Shown in pieces: positions 34,150-43,212 of a stretch of 64,000 nucleotides of DNA. Under the pieces are notes generated by a model. It made no database searches. It worked only from the letters and a program-made list of their open reading frames with translations, and was not told where the DNA came from. Within the stretch, counting starts at the first letter, position 1, and the number at the start of each line of letters is the position of its first letter. The stretch comes from Paraburkholderia graminis C4D1M (GTDB lineage Bacteria; Pseudomonadota; Gammaproteobacteria; Burkholderiales; Burkholderiaceae), in NCBI RefSeq assembly GCF_000172415.1, contig NZ_ABLD01000012.1, forward strand, positions 62,001-126,000, written 5' to 3'. The position numbers and the translations under genes were made by a program.

Positions 34150-36822
34150 ATGTCTAAAGCACTGATCATCGCCGAAAAGCCTTCCGTCGCGAACGACATC
34201 GCGCGCGCTTTGGGCGGTTTTACCAAGCATGACGAGTACTACGAGAGCGACGAGTACGTTCTCTCATCGGCAGTGGGCCATCTGCTGGAAATCGCCGCGC
34301 CCGAAGAATACGAAGTCAAACGCGGCAAGTGGAGTTTCGCCAATCTGCCCGTCATTCCGCCGCATTTCGATCTGAATCCGATCGCGAAGAGCGAGTCGCG
34401 CCTGAAGGTGCTGACCAAGCTGCTCAAGCGCAAAGACATCGACCGGCTCATCAACGCATGCGACGCGGGGCGCGAGGGCGAGCTGATTTTCCGCCTGATC
34501 GCGCAGCACGCGAAAGCGAAGCAGCCGGTGCAGCGCCTGTGGCTGCAATCGATGACGCCCGCCGCGATCCGCGACGGCTTCGCGCGTCTGCGCAGCGACG
34601 AAGAGATGCAACCGCTTGCGGACGCGGCTCGTTGCCGCTCGGAAGCGGACTGGCTCGTCGGCATCAACGGCACACGCGCGATGACCGCGTTCAACAGCAA
34701 GGGCGGCGGCTTCTTCCTGACCACGGTCGGACGCGTGCAGACGCCGACGCTGTCCATCGTCGTCGAGCGCGAGGAAAAGATTCGCCGCTTCGTGCCGCGC
34801 GACTATTGGGAAGTGAAGGCCGAGTTTGTCTGCGCGGCCGGCTTCTACGAGGGCCGCTGGTTCGATCCGAAGTTCAAGCGCGACGAGTTCGACCCGGAGA
34901 AGCGCGACTCGCGTCTGTGGGCGCTGCCCGCGGCGGAGACGATCGTCGCCGCTTGCCGCGGTCAGATCGGTGTCGTCAGGGAAGAGTCGAAGCCGTCCAC
35001 GCAACTGTCGCCGGCACTGTTCGACTTGACGAGCTTGCAGCGCGAGGCCAACGGCCGCTTCGGCTTCTCGGCGAAGAACACGCTGGGTCTCGCTCAGGCG
35101 CTGTACGAAAAGCACAAGGTGCTGACCTATCCGCGGACTGACGCGCGCGCGCTGCCCGAAGACTATATGGACACGGTCAAGCAGACGCTCGGCATGCTCA
35201 AGGAGAGCAACAACTACTTGCCGTTTGCCAAGCAAGTGCTCGACAAGGGCTGGGTGAAGCCGAACAAGCGCATCTTCGATAACTCGAAGATCAGCGACCA
35301 CTTCGCAATCATCCCGACGCTGCAGGCGCCGAAGAACCTGTCCGAGCCGGAACAGAAGCTTTACGACCTCGTGGTGAAGCGTTTTCTGTCGGTGTTTTTC
35401 CCGGCTGCCGAATACCGCGTGACCACGCGTATCACCGAAGTCGTCGGTCATCACTTCAAGACCGAAGGCAAGGTTCTGGTGGAGCCGGGCTGGTTGCAAA
35501 TCTACGGCCGCGAAATCAGCGGTGAAGATGCCAACCTCGTGCCGGTGCAGAAGGACGAGAAGGTCAAGACCGACAAGATCGCCGCGCAGCAGCTCGTCAC
35601 CAAACCGCCGGCACGCTACAACGAAGCCACGTTGTTGTCGGCAATGGAAGGCGCGGGCAAGCTCGTCGAGGACGACGAATTGCGTGAGGCGATGGCCGCG
35701 AAGGGGCTCGGTACGCCGGCCACGCGCGCCGCCATCATCGAAGGGTTGCTGGGCGAAAAGTATCTGGTCCGCGAAGGCCGCGATCTGATTCCGACCGCCA
35801 AGGCATTCCAGTTGATGACGCTCCTGCGCGGGCTCGGCGTGAAGGAATTGACCGCGCCCGAACTGACGGGCGAATGGGAATACAAGCTGTCGCAAATGGA
35901 ACGCGGCAACCTGCCGCGCGACGCGTTCATGCAGGAAATTGCCCGCATGACGCAGACCATCGTCAAGCGCGCGAAGGAATACGATTCCGACACGATCCCC
36001 GGCGATTACGCGACGTTGCAGACGCCGTGTCCGAACTGCGGCGGCCAGGTGAAGGAAAACTATCGCCGCTTCGCGTGTTCGAAGTGCGAGTTCTCCATCT
36101 CGAAGATTCCGGGCGGCCGCCAGTTCGAGATCGAGGAAGTCGAAGAACTGCTGAAGAACAAAACGATCGGGCCGCTGTCGGGTTTTCGCAGCAAGATGGG
36201 CCGTCCGTTCTCGGCGATCCTCAAGCTGTCGCTCGACGACGAGATCAAGAACTACAAGCTCGAGTTCGACTTCGGCCAGGACGCGGGCGGCGAAGACGGC
36301 GAACCGCCCGACTTCTCCGATCAGGAACCGGTCGGCGCATGCCCGAAGTGCAAGGGCCGCGTGTTCGAGCACGGCATGAGCTACGTCTGCGAGAACTCGG
36401 TTGCGAACCCGAAGACTTGCGACTTCCGCTCGGGCAAAGTGATCTTGCAGCAGGAGATCGCTCGCGAGCAGATGGCGAAGCTGCTGGAAGAAGGACGCAC
36501 GGATCTGCTGACGAACTTCAAATCGTCGCGCACGGGCCGTAATTTCAAGGCGTTCCTCGTCAAGCAGAACGACGGCAAGATCGGCTTCGAGTTCGAGAAG
36601 AAGGAGCCGTCGGCCAAGACCGCAGCGAAGACGGCGGCGGCGAAATCGGCTGCGAAGGCAGGCGGTTCGGAGTTCGAGTCGGATGACGGCGATGCGGCGG
36701 TCGCGGTGAAGGCAGCGCCGGCGGCGAAAAAGGCTGCGGCGAAGAAAGCGCCTGCGGCTAAGACAGCGGCTGCGAAGAAGGCGCCGGCCAAAAAGACTGT
36801 AGCTCGCAAGACCGGTTCGTGA
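34150..36822 (+). CDS. topB: DNA topoisomerase III with basic C-terminal tail
   Basis: This 890-residue type IA topoisomerase decatenates DNA. The Toprim motif EKPSVANDIA opens the protein, and the DAGREGELIFRLI block carries the metal-binding acidic residues. The catalytic Tyr327 is in LTYPRTDARALP. Two C-terminal zinc-ribbon-like segments follow (CPNCGGQVKENYRRFACSKC, and ACPKCKGRVFEHG with further Cys). The last 70 or so residues are Lys/Ala repeats (KKAAAKKAPAAKTAAAKK) like a histone H1 tail. The protein is clearly longer than the E. coli enzyme (653) because of these additions. Confidence 0.95.
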   Translation: MSKALIIAEKPSVANDIARALGGFTKHDEYYESDEYVLSSAVGHLLEIAAPEEYEVKRGKWSFANLPVIPPHFDLNPIAKSESRLKVLTKLLKRKDIDRLINACDAGREGELIFRLIAQHAKAKQPVQRLWLQSMTPAAIRDGFARLRSDEEMQPLADAARCRSEADWLVGINGTRAMTAFNSKGGGFFLTTVGRVQTPTLSIVVEREEKIRRFVPRDYWEVKAEFVCAAGFYEGRWFDPKFKRDEFDPEKRDSRLWALPAAETIVAACRGQIGVVREESKPSTQLSPALFDLTSLQREANGRFGFSAKNTLGLAQALYEKHKVLTYPRTDARALPEDYMDTVKQTLGMLKESNNYLPFAKQVLDKGWVKPNKRIFDNSKISDHFAIIPTLQAPKNLSEPEQKLYDLVVKRFLSVFFPAAEYRVTTRITEVVGHHFKTEGKVLVEPGWLQIYGREISGEDANLVPVQKDEKVKTDKIAAQQLVTKPPARYNEATLLSAMEGAGKLVEDDELREAMAAKGLGTPATRAAIIEGLLGEKYLVREGRDLIPTAKAFQLMTLLRGLGVKELTAPELTGEWEYKLSQMERGNLPRDAFMQEIARMTQTIVKRAKEYDSDTIPGDYATLQTPCPNCGGQVKENYRRFACSKCEFSISKIPGGRQFEIEEVEELLKNKTIGPLSGFRSKMGRPFSAILKLSLDDEIKNYKLEFDFGQDAGGEDGEPPDFSDQEPVGACPKCKGRVFEHGMSYVCENSVANPKTCDFRSGKVILQQEIAREQMAKLLEEGRTDLLTNFKSSRTGRNFKAFLVKQNDGKIGFEFEKKEPSAKTAAKTAAAKSAAKAGGSEFESDDGDAAVAVKAAPAAKKAAAKKAPAAKTAAAKKAPAKKTVARKTGS

Positions 36823-36872
36823 TTCTTCGGTAAGCGCGACGGGCGCCTGCGGTGCATATCAAAGCCGATGAC

Positions 36873-36910
36873 AAAAAGCGCGATCACCTGCAAGGTGACC
36901 GCGCTTTTTT
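36873..36910. terminator. Bidirectional terminator between topB and lysR
   Basis: AAAAAGCGCGATCACC and GGTGACCGCGCTTTTTT form a long stem with one mismatch and a short TGCA loop. A- and T-tracts lie on both flanks. It separates the convergent topB and LysR genes. Confidence 0.85.
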
Positions 36911-36967
36911 ATGCGTTCAGCAGCCGCGCTGGACGCGCCGACATCCTACATCGCGCCTGAACCGCCT

Positions 36968-38068
36968 CTACAGCGGCGTCAACGCCGCCGGCCGCGTACG
37001 ACTTCCGGGCTTCGCCAACGTCTTCGGCACCGGCGATAACTCGCTGTCCAGCAGACGCGACAGCGGCTCGGCGCCGTCGAATGCTTCCGGCGGCATCGAC
37101 GCATCCGCCGGTTCAAACGACGCCGACGCCGGACGTCCAACGCCGTCCTTGATCCATTGTTCGCCGAGCAGACTATTCGGCGTCTGGCTGAAATGCTCGA
37201 CCAGATGATCGATGAACGTGCGCACCTTGGCCGGCAAATGACGACGGCTCGGATAGGCGATGTTGATCTCGACTTGCGGCAAACGGTAATCACCAAGGAG
37301 GCGCACCAGCCTGCCGCGCGTCATGTCGCGCCCGATCAGATAGCTCGGCAGAATCGCGATGCCCATGCCGAGCAGCGCGAACTGACGCAGCATCTCCGTG
37401 TTGTTCGCGACGATCACATTCGACGGACGCACACGCACTTCGCCTTCGGGACCGGTAAACACGCGCTCGTCGCCCCAATACTCGGAGGGCAGGCTCAAAC
37501 ACGGATGCTCGAGCAGATGCTCGGGACGCGTGGGCGTGCCGTGCTTCTCCAGATACGCCGGAGTGGCACACACGGTCATGCAGCCCGTGGTCAGACGCCG
37601 CGTGACGATGCTCGCGCTGCGCATCTGCCGCGCGATTACCACGCCCACGTCGAAACCTTCTTCAACCAGATCGACCTGACGATCGACGAGCGTGACGTCG
37701 GGAATGACCTTCGGATAGCGCTCCGCGTACGTTTGCAGCACCGGAGCGAGATTGTGCAAGCCGAACACGACCGGCGCGACGATGCGCAACGTGCCGACCG
37801 GCTCGTGATTTCGCGCGACCACCATCTGCTCGACGTCTTCAAGCTCGTCGAGAATCTGGCGCGCGCGTTCCAGATAAACCTGACCCGATTCGGTCAGGGA
37901 CAAACTGCGGGTCGTACGGTTGAGCAGCCGCGTGCCAAGACGCCCTTCGAGGTCGGCAACGTGACGGGTGGCAACTGCGTTGGAAATATCCATCGCGCTC
38001 GCAGCGCGGGCAAAACTGCCGAGATCCGCCACTTTGACGAAAACTCGCATCGACTGCAAATGATCCAT
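36968..38068 (-). CDS. LysR-family transcriptional regulator (AaeR/CrgA type)
   Basis: This 366-residue regulator has an N-terminal winged helix (MDHLQSMRVFVKVADLGSFARAASAMDIS) and a periplasmic-binding-protein-like effector domain. Family stretches are LRIVAPVVFGLHNLAPVL and GMGIAILPSYLIGRDM. Usual length is about 300; the final 60 residues are Pro/Ser/Ala rich and appear to be an extra, probably disordered tail. No neighbouring gene clearly identifies its target. A dyad of T-N11-A type lies 168 bases upstream. Confidence 0.88.
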   Translation of the reverse strand: MDHLQSMRVFVKVADLGSFARAASAMDISNAVATRHVADLEGRLGTRLLNRTTRSLSLTESGQVYLERARQILDELEDVEQMVVARNHEPVGTLRIVAPVVFGLHNLAPVLQTYAERYPKVIPDVTLVDRQVDLVEEGFDVGVVIARQMRSASIVTRRLTTGCMTVCATPAYLEKHGTPTRPEHLLEHPCLSLPSEYWGDERVFTGPEGEVRVRPSNVIVANNTEMLRQFALLGMGIAILPSYLIGRDMTRGRLVRLLGDYRLPQVEINIAYPSRRHLPAKVRTFIDHLVEHFSQTPNSLLGEQWIKDGVGRPASASFEPADASMPPEAFDGAEPLSRLLDSELSPVPKTLAKPGSRTRPAALTPL

Positions 38069-38235
38069 ATCACAACTCCTGCCGTGTTACGGCTCCCTGA
38101 CAATTGGTGATAACCAGTGGAAGCGAATTAGGGATTCTCCTACGACTCGCGCAATCGTGCAGAAGTTGCCCGCAAAAGCGGAAATTTCGTCAATTTTCGT
38201 GCGACTGTATGCCCGAATGTGGGGCATCGGGGGCG

Positions 38236-38258
38236 ATTGTTCCGTCGTTAGAAACAAT
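38236..38258. promoter_or_regulatory. LysR-type operator candidate
   Basis: ATTGTT (38236-38241) and AACAAT (38253-38258) are perfectly inverted with T and A separated by 11 bases, the classic T-N11-A LysR box. It lies 168 bases upstream of the LysR ATG, so autoregulation is the simplest idea. Confidence 0.45.
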
Positions 38259-38361
38259 GTGCTGCGGCGCAGCTTGCCCACGCGTGCCTTTCGAACAGAT
38301 GAAAGATCAGTGTGTCGAGCGCTGAACGCGGCTCTCGCCCGGCTTGGCGGCGCTGAAAATG

Positions 38362-38384
38362 AAAAAAGCCGCCCGAAGGCGGCT
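38362..38384 (-). terminator. Rho-independent terminator of pckG
   Basis: On the minus strand AGCCGCC and GGCGGCT pair in a 7-bp stem with a TTCG tetraloop, followed by a run of six T. It starts about 28 bases after the pckG stop. Confidence 0.85.
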
Positions 38385-38411
38385 TCTGCGAGTTAGCGAA
38401 CACTCACGTCG

Positions 38412-40280
38412 TCAAGCCGCGAGCTTGCTCTCCAATTGGCTCTTGGCTTTCGCCAGCGCGGGCGGAAGGCCGTGCTGCAGCGTGTCAAAGAGCTCCGTAT
38501 GCAGCGCGAGTTCGGCGCGCCAGGCCGCGTCGTCGACGGAAATCACCTGCTCGAACTGCTCGCGGCTGAAATCCAGACCGCTCCAGTCGATGTCCTCGTA
38601 ATGCGGCGACACGCCGAACGCGTGCTCCTCGCCCTGCGCCGTGCCCTCGATGCGGCCAACCATCCAGCCGAGCACACGCATATTTTCGCCGAAGCCCGGC
38701 CACACGAACTTGCCGTCCGCGCCCTTGCGGAACCAGTTGACGCAGAAGATTTTCGGCAGCTTCGCGTTCAGTTGCTGCAGCCGCTCGCCTGTCTTCAGCC
38801 AATGGCCGAAGTAGTCGCTCATGTTGTAGCCGCAGAACGGCAGCATCGCGAACGGGTCGCGCCGTACGACGCCTTGCTGGCCCGCCGCGGCGGCGGTCGT
38901 CTCCGAACCCATGGTCGCGGCCATGTAGACGCCCTCGACCCAGTTGCGCGCCTCGGTGACGAGCGGCACGGTCGTCGAACGGCGGCCGCCGAAGATAAAC
39001 GCGTCGATTGGCACGCCCGCCGGATTCTCCCAGTCGGCGTCGATGGACGGACATTGCGACGCCGGCGCCGTGAAGCGTGCATTCGGATGCGCCGCCTTGC
39101 GGCCCGTTTCCTTCGCGCTCGCGGGCGTCCAGTCCTTGCCTTGCCAGTCGATCAGGTGCGCGGGCGGTTCGTCGGTCATGCCTTCCCACCAGACGTCGCC
39201 GTCGTCGGTCAGCGCGACGTTCGTGAAGATCACGTTTTCCTTCAGCGTGGCCATTGCGTTGAAGTTGGTTTTTTCGCTCGTGCCGGGCGCGACGCCGAAG
39301 TAGCCGGCCTCGGGGTTGATCGCGTACAGGCGGCCGTTCTTGCCTGGTTTGATCCACGCGATGTCGTCGCCGATGGTCGAGATCTTCCAGCCGTTCAGCC
39401 CTTCGGGCGGAATCAGCATCGCGAAGTTCGTCTTGCCGCACGCCGACGGAAACGCGGCCGCCACATGGTGTTTGCGTCCTTCGGGCGAAGTCACGCCGAG
39501 AATCAGCATGTGCTCGGCAAGCCAGCCTTCGTCGCGGCCCATCGTCGATGCAATGCGCAGCGCAAAGCATTTCTTGCCGAGCAATGCGTTGCCGCCATAG
39601 CCCGAGCCATAGCTCCAGATTTCGCGCGTCTCCGGGAAATGAACGATGTACTTGGTCGGATTGCACGGCCACGGCACGTCTTTGGCGCCCGCTTCGAGCG
39701 GCGCGCCGACCGAGTGCACGCACGGCACGAACTCGCCGTCTTCGCCGAGCACGTCGTACACCTTGCGGCCCATGCGCGTCATGATGCGCATGTTGGTGAC
39801 CACGTACGGGCTGTCGCTCAGTTCGACGCCGATATGCGCGATCGGCGAGCCGAGCGGGCCCATCGAGAACGGCACCACGTACATGGTGCGGCCGCGCATC
39901 GATCCTTCGAAGAGGCCGTCGAGTGTCGTGCGCATTTCGTCCGGCGCGACCCAGTTGTTGGTCGGACCGGCGTCCTCACGACGTTGCGCGCAAATGAAAG
40001 TGCGGTCCTCGACGCGCGCGACGTCGGAAGGATCGGACCATGCGAGATACGAGTTCGGACGTTTCGCCGGATTGAGCTTCCTGAGTGTGCCGGCTTCGAC
40101 CATCTGCGCGCACAGGCGGTCATACTCTTCCTGCGAACCGTCGCACCACACGATGTTGTCCGGACGGGTCATAGCGGCAACGCGCTGGACCCAGTCGATC
40201 AGTTTCCGATGTTTCACCCACGCTGGCGCTTCTACTGCCGCCTTGACTGCGGGCTGTGCCTCGAATGATGGAAGATTCAT
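38412..40280 (-). CDS. pckG: Phosphoenolpyruvate carboxykinase (GTP)
   Basis: This 622-residue enzyme makes PEP from oxaloacetate using GTP, the entry to gluconeogenesis. Recognisable segments are WCDGSQEEYDRL near the N-terminus, YGGNALLGKKC, the P-loop PSACGKTNFAML with reactive Cys, and FGGRRSTTVPLVTEA. The GTP-dependent type is typical of Burkholderia, in contrast to the ATP type of enterobacteria. ATG 40280 has GGAG eight bases upstream; a farther start adds 13 residues without support. Confidence 0.96.
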   Translation of the reverse strand: MNLPSFEAQPAVKAAVEAPAWVKHRKLIDWVQRVAAMTRPDNIVWCDGSQEEYDRLCAQMVEAGTLRKLNPAKRPNSYLAWSDPSDVARVEDRTFICAQRREDAGPTNNWVAPDEMRTTLDGLFEGSMRGRTMYVVPFSMGPLGSPIAHIGVELSDSPYVVTNMRIMTRMGRKVYDVLGEDGEFVPCVHSVGAPLEAGAKDVPWPCNPTKYIVHFPETREIWSYGSGYGGNALLGKKCFALRIASTMGRDEGWLAEHMLILGVTSPEGRKHHVAAAFPSACGKTNFAMLIPPEGLNGWKISTIGDDIAWIKPGKNGRLYAINPEAGYFGVAPGTSEKTNFNAMATLKENVIFTNVALTDDGDVWWEGMTDEPPAHLIDWQGKDWTPASAKETGRKAAHPNARFTAPASQCPSIDADWENPAGVPIDAFIFGGRRSTTVPLVTEARNWVEGVYMAATMGSETTAAAAGQQGVVRRDPFAMLPFCGYNMSDYFGHWLKTGERLQQLNAKLPKIFCVNWFRKGADGKFVWPGFGENMRVLGWMVGRIEGTAQGEEHAFGVSPHYEDIDWSGLDFSREQFEQVISVDDAAWRAELALHTELFDTLQHGLPPALAKAKSQLESKLAA

Positions 40281-40654
40281 CGACTTGTCTCCGTTTGTAG
40301 GGATTGGAAAACGGTACAAGCCCGGCGACGCTGCATGCGAGAGGCATTTTGTTCGTTGCGCCAGTTTCTACAAACCGACGCGCAACTGCACAGGTCATCA
40401 CGGGCTTCAACGCAGCTTGTTGGGCCAGGGCGCATGGGACGGGCGTCTGCAACCGTCTGTAAAGCGGCTTGCCTGTACACTCAACAAACTGTTAAAAACG
40501 ATGTCAATTGGCCTTGCTGTAGCGCTATCGTTCTACGCGGTAGTTGCTACGGTAAGGCATTCAGCTAAACCGGCATGTGACTTGGGTCACATGATGGGAC
40601 AGTCAGCATAACACTCCGTTCCGCACCGCCATGGTGCGCCGCAAGACACATACC
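40281..40654. other. Divergent region pckG / D-2-hydroxyacid dehydrogenase
   Basis: No gene is visible in the 374 bases. A possible pckG promoter on the minus strand is TTGAGT (40484-40479) with a 17-bp spacer and TACAGA (40461-40456). A perfect CRP-type palindrome at 40576-40591 lies close to the dehydrogenase start. An ATG at 40631 is in frame with the dehydrogenase and could be its true start. Confidence 0.5.
40575..40592. promoter_or_regulatory. CRP-type operator palindrome
   Basis: ATGTGA-CTTGGG-TCACAT is an 18-bp palindrome with perfect 6-bp arms and contains the exact TGTGA-N6-TCACA consensus of CRP-family regulators. It ends 62 bases before the assigned dehydrogenase ATG (38 before the alternative ATG) and 295 bases from pckG, so it most likely acts on the dehydrogenase gene. 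Confidence 0.65.
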
Positions 40655-41668
40655 ATGAAGATTGCCATCCTCGACGACTATCAGGACGCCGTTCGCAAGC
40701 TCGACTGCTTTCAATTGCTCGCCGATCACGAAGTCAAAGTTTTCAACAACACCGTCCGCGGACTCGGGCAACTCGCGAGCCGTCTTTCGGAAGTCGACGC
40801 GCTGGTCCTGATCCGCGAACGCACCCGCATCAGCTCGCAACTCCTCGACAAACTGCCGCGTTTGCGCATGATCAGCCAGACGGGCAAAGTGTCCAGCCAC
40901 ATCGATCTCCCGGCCTGTACCGAGCGCGGCATCGCCGTGCTCGAAGGCAGCGGCTCACCGATCGCGCCCGCCGAGCTGACGTGGGCTCTCATCATGGCGG
41001 CGCAGCGGCGCATTCCGCAATACGTAGCGAACCTGAAGCAGGGCGCCTGGCAGCAGTCGGGGCTCAAGACTTCGGCGCTGCCGCCAAACTTCGGTTTGGG
41101 TCAGGTGTTGCGCGGTCAGACGCTGGGCATCTGGGGCTATGGCAAGATCGGGCGGCTTGTCGCCGGTTACGGCAAGGCCTTCGGCATGAACGTGCTGATC
41201 TGGGGCCGCGAGCATTCACGCGAAGCCGCTCGCGAGGACGGTTATGGCGTGGCCGAGAGCCGCGAAGCCTTGTTCGAGCAGAGCGATGTGCTGTCGCTGC
41301 ATTTGCGGCTGCACGACGACACGCGCGGCATCGTCAAGCAGGAAGATCTGATGCGCATGAAGCCGACCGCACTGCTCGTGAACACGAGCCGCGCCGAGCT
41401 GCTCGACGACAACGCGCTCCTCGGCGCGCTGTCGCACAATCGCCCGGGGATGGTCGCCATCGACGTGTATGAAAGCGAGCCGATCCTGCAGGGCTACAGC
41501 CTGCTGCGTATGGAGAATGTGATTTGCACGCCGCATATCGGCTATGTCGAGCGCGAGAGCTACGAGTTGTACTTCAGCGCGGCGTTCAAAAACATTCTGG
41601 CTTTCGATGCCGGCGACACGGCCAGCGTGGCGAATCCCGAAGCGTTGCAGGGTGGACGTCGGCGCTAA
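40655..41668 (+). CDS. D-2-hydroxyacid dehydrogenase (NAD-dependent)
   Basis: This 337-residue two-domain dehydrogenase is of the formate/glycerate type. The nucleotide loop is LGIWGYGKIGRLVAGYG. Catalytic Arg is in VNTSRAELLD, Glu in the VYESEP segment, and His in CTPHIGYVERESYE. Substrates in the family include glycerate, 3-phosphoglycerate and lactate-like acids, and the actual one is open. The start is uncertain: ATG 40655 (MKIAILDDYQDA) is preferred over ATG 40631, with weak ribosome-binding sites at both. It is convergent with the patatin gene. Confidence 0.86.
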   Translation: MKIAILDDYQDAVRKLDCFQLLADHEVKVFNNTVRGLGQLASRLSEVDALVLIRERTRISSQLLDKLPRLRMISQTGKVSSHIDLPACTERGIAVLEGSGSPIAPAELTWALIMAAQRRIPQYVANLKQGAWQQSGLKTSALPPNFGLGQVLRGQTLGIWGYGKIGRLVAGYGKAFGMNVLIWGREHSREAAREDGYGVAESREALFEQSDVLSLHLRLHDDTRGIVKQEDLMRMKPTALLVNTSRAELLDDNALLGALSHNRPGMVAIDVYESEPILQGYSLLRMENVICTPHIGYVERESYELYFSAAFKNILAFDAGDTASVANPEALQGGRRR

Positions 41669-41698
41669 GCGATAGCCGCGGGCGTCAGGCGTCCTGCG

Positions 41699-42562
41699 TC
41701 AGGCGGCAAACTCCAGCAGGTCGGGCATGCGTTCGAGGAAGGTCTCGCCGTCCGCGCGGCCGAGGTTGTACGCATGCACCATCTGCGAGGGGCTCGTGTA
41801 GTCCCAGCTCGAGATCGGCACTTTGCGCGACGGCTGCACATACAGGCGCTGCTGCACGCCGTGAGGCACCACGAACATCTGCGGCCGCGGATAAAGGCGC
41901 GTCACCATGACGAGCACGTTGCCGGGCGCATCGGCGTCAAGCGCGCCGACCGGCACGTTGTCGACCATGCCGCCGTCGAGCACCGGGCGGCCGTTGCGCC
42001 GCAAGACCGGCGTGAAAGGCGGCGTGCTCGACGATTGCAGAATCAGATCGGCGAGATCTTCGACGGTCGCGCAGTCCTGCGCACGCACGAATTCCGGATG
42101 AAAACCGAGCGTCTGACCAAGCGTCGGGTGCAAGGTCTTGCGCACATATTTTTCGATGTTGTACGCGATGAGTCCGGCGGCGACTGCGCTGCGCGCGCCA
42201 AGCCAGCGCGGCAAATGTGAAACGCCGATGCGAATCTCGGGCGCATCGGCAAGCGACGAAAACTTCTCACCGTAGATGTCGAGCAATGCCTGACGATAGA
42301 TGCGGTAATGCGGAAACACCGACTGACCGCGCAGCAGGTTGCCCCAATAGGCGTTGCGCGAATTGTGGCGCAGCGCGTCTTCGTAATAGCGCATGACCCA
42401 CTCGGAATCGCGCGTGTAGAGCATGCAAGCGGTGGCCGCGCCCGCCGAAATGCCCGTGATGACGCCTGGACGGATGCGCAGTTCCGGTTGCACGACGTCC
42501 CAGAAACCCGCCTGCCACCAGCAGCGATTGCCGCCGCCGGCGAATACGACCTGATCGAACAT
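41699..42562 (-). CDS. Patatin-like phospholipase
   Basis: This 287-residue alpha/beta hydrolase of the patatin family has the oxyanion region VVFAGGGNRCWWQAGF, the nucleophile elbow TGISAGA (Ser39) and the Asp of the catalytic dyad in VLDGGMVDNVP. Enzymes of this type hydrolyse acyl lipids. No signal peptide is seen, so it is probably cytoplasmic or membrane-associated. It follows the thioesterase gene by 42 bases, so both may act on acyl chains. Confidence 0.88.
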   Translation of the reverse strand: MFDQVVFAGGGNRCWWQAGFWDVVQPELRIRPGVITGISAGAATACMLYTRDSEWVMRYYEDALRHNSRNAYWGNLLRGQSVFPHYRIYRQALLDIYGEKFSSLADAPEIRIGVSHLPRWLGARSAVAAGLIAYNIEKYVRKTLHPTLGQTLGFHPEFVRAQDCATVEDLADLILQSSSTPPFTPVLRRNGRPVLDGGMVDNVPVGALDADAPGNVLVMVTRLYPRPQMFVVPHGVQQRLYVQPSRKVPISSWDYTSPSQMVHAYNLGRADGETFLERMPDLLEFAA

Positions 42563-42604
42563 CTTATTTCCTGGTGCCTTGTCTTATGATGCGCGCCGCT
42601 TTGC

Positions 42605-43009
42605 TTATTCGAGCAGCGCGTACGTCGTGGTCGCGTGGACGGCCATGTTGCCGGTCTCGTCGAACAGCTTCACTTCGCCGAAAACGAGGTTGCGGCCGAG
42701 GCGCAGCACGCGCGCGGTGACGAGCACGTCGCCCTTGCGCACGGCGCGCATGAAGCTGATGTTGAGCGACACGGTGGTCATCGGCTTGAAGCCGCCTAGC
42801 GCCGCGGAAATCGCCACGATCATCGCTGTATCGGCGGCGGCCATGAACACCTGGCCGCAAATCACGCCGCCTGAATGACGCAGCGCGCCGGCGAAAGGCA
42901 GGCGCAGCGTGGCGCCTTCCGCATCGGCTTTGACGGGCGTGAGCGCCAGTTCGCGGACCCACGGCGCGAGGATGCGGTCGAGCAGATCGATAGTCTCTTT
43001 GTCGTCCAT
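42605..43009 (-). CDS. PaaI-type hotdog thioesterase
   Basis: This 134-residue single hotdog-fold protein has the family stretch RHSGGVICGQVFMAAADTAMIVA, which holds the active-site Asp/Glu region, followed by TTVSLNISFMRAVRKGDV. It would hydrolyse acyl-CoA thioesters, possibly aryl- or medium-chain, as a tetramer. It leads a two-gene minus-strand unit with the patatin gene. Confidence 0.88.
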   Translation of the reverse strand: MDDKETIDLLDRILAPWVRELALTPVKADAEGATLRLPFAGALRHSGGVICGQVFMAAADTAMIVAISAALGGFKPMTTVSLNISFMRAVRKGDVLVTARVLRLGRNLVFGEVKLFDETGNMAVHATTTYALLE

Positions 43010-43163
43010 GGCGATTCCCGTCGAAGGCCGCGCGGAGCGTGAGCGGCAAGTGTCCGCGAGTCCGCGACATGATACCGGGATGCCCGGCGCAGCGCCTTTT
43101 CGGAGGCAGCGCTTTCGTTGAGGGATGACTCGAACGGGGGACGGTTTTTTTAAGAAATCTGCT

Positions 43164-43200
43164 AAGGGGGCTTGGCAAGCCCAAAAACATCCTGCATAAT
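43164..43200 (+). promoter_or_regulatory. tRNA-Lys promoter
   Basis: The -35 TTGGCA (43172-43177), a 17-bp spacer and the -10 CATAAT (43195-43200) lie 12 bases before the tRNA. The -35 is embedded in AAGGGGGCTTG (43164-43174), identical to the element before tRNA-Phe. The start region TTTCGCTTCTG is also similar. Confidence 0.78.
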
Positions 43201-43212
43201 TTCGCTTCTGTT

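Noticed and set aside
34264..36372. 702-residue open frame antisense to topB
   Set aside because: Codon-mirror artefact; topB motifs on the plus strand are complete.
38436..40268. 610-residue open frame antisense to pckG
   Set aside because: No recognisable domain; pckG is intact with its own terminator.
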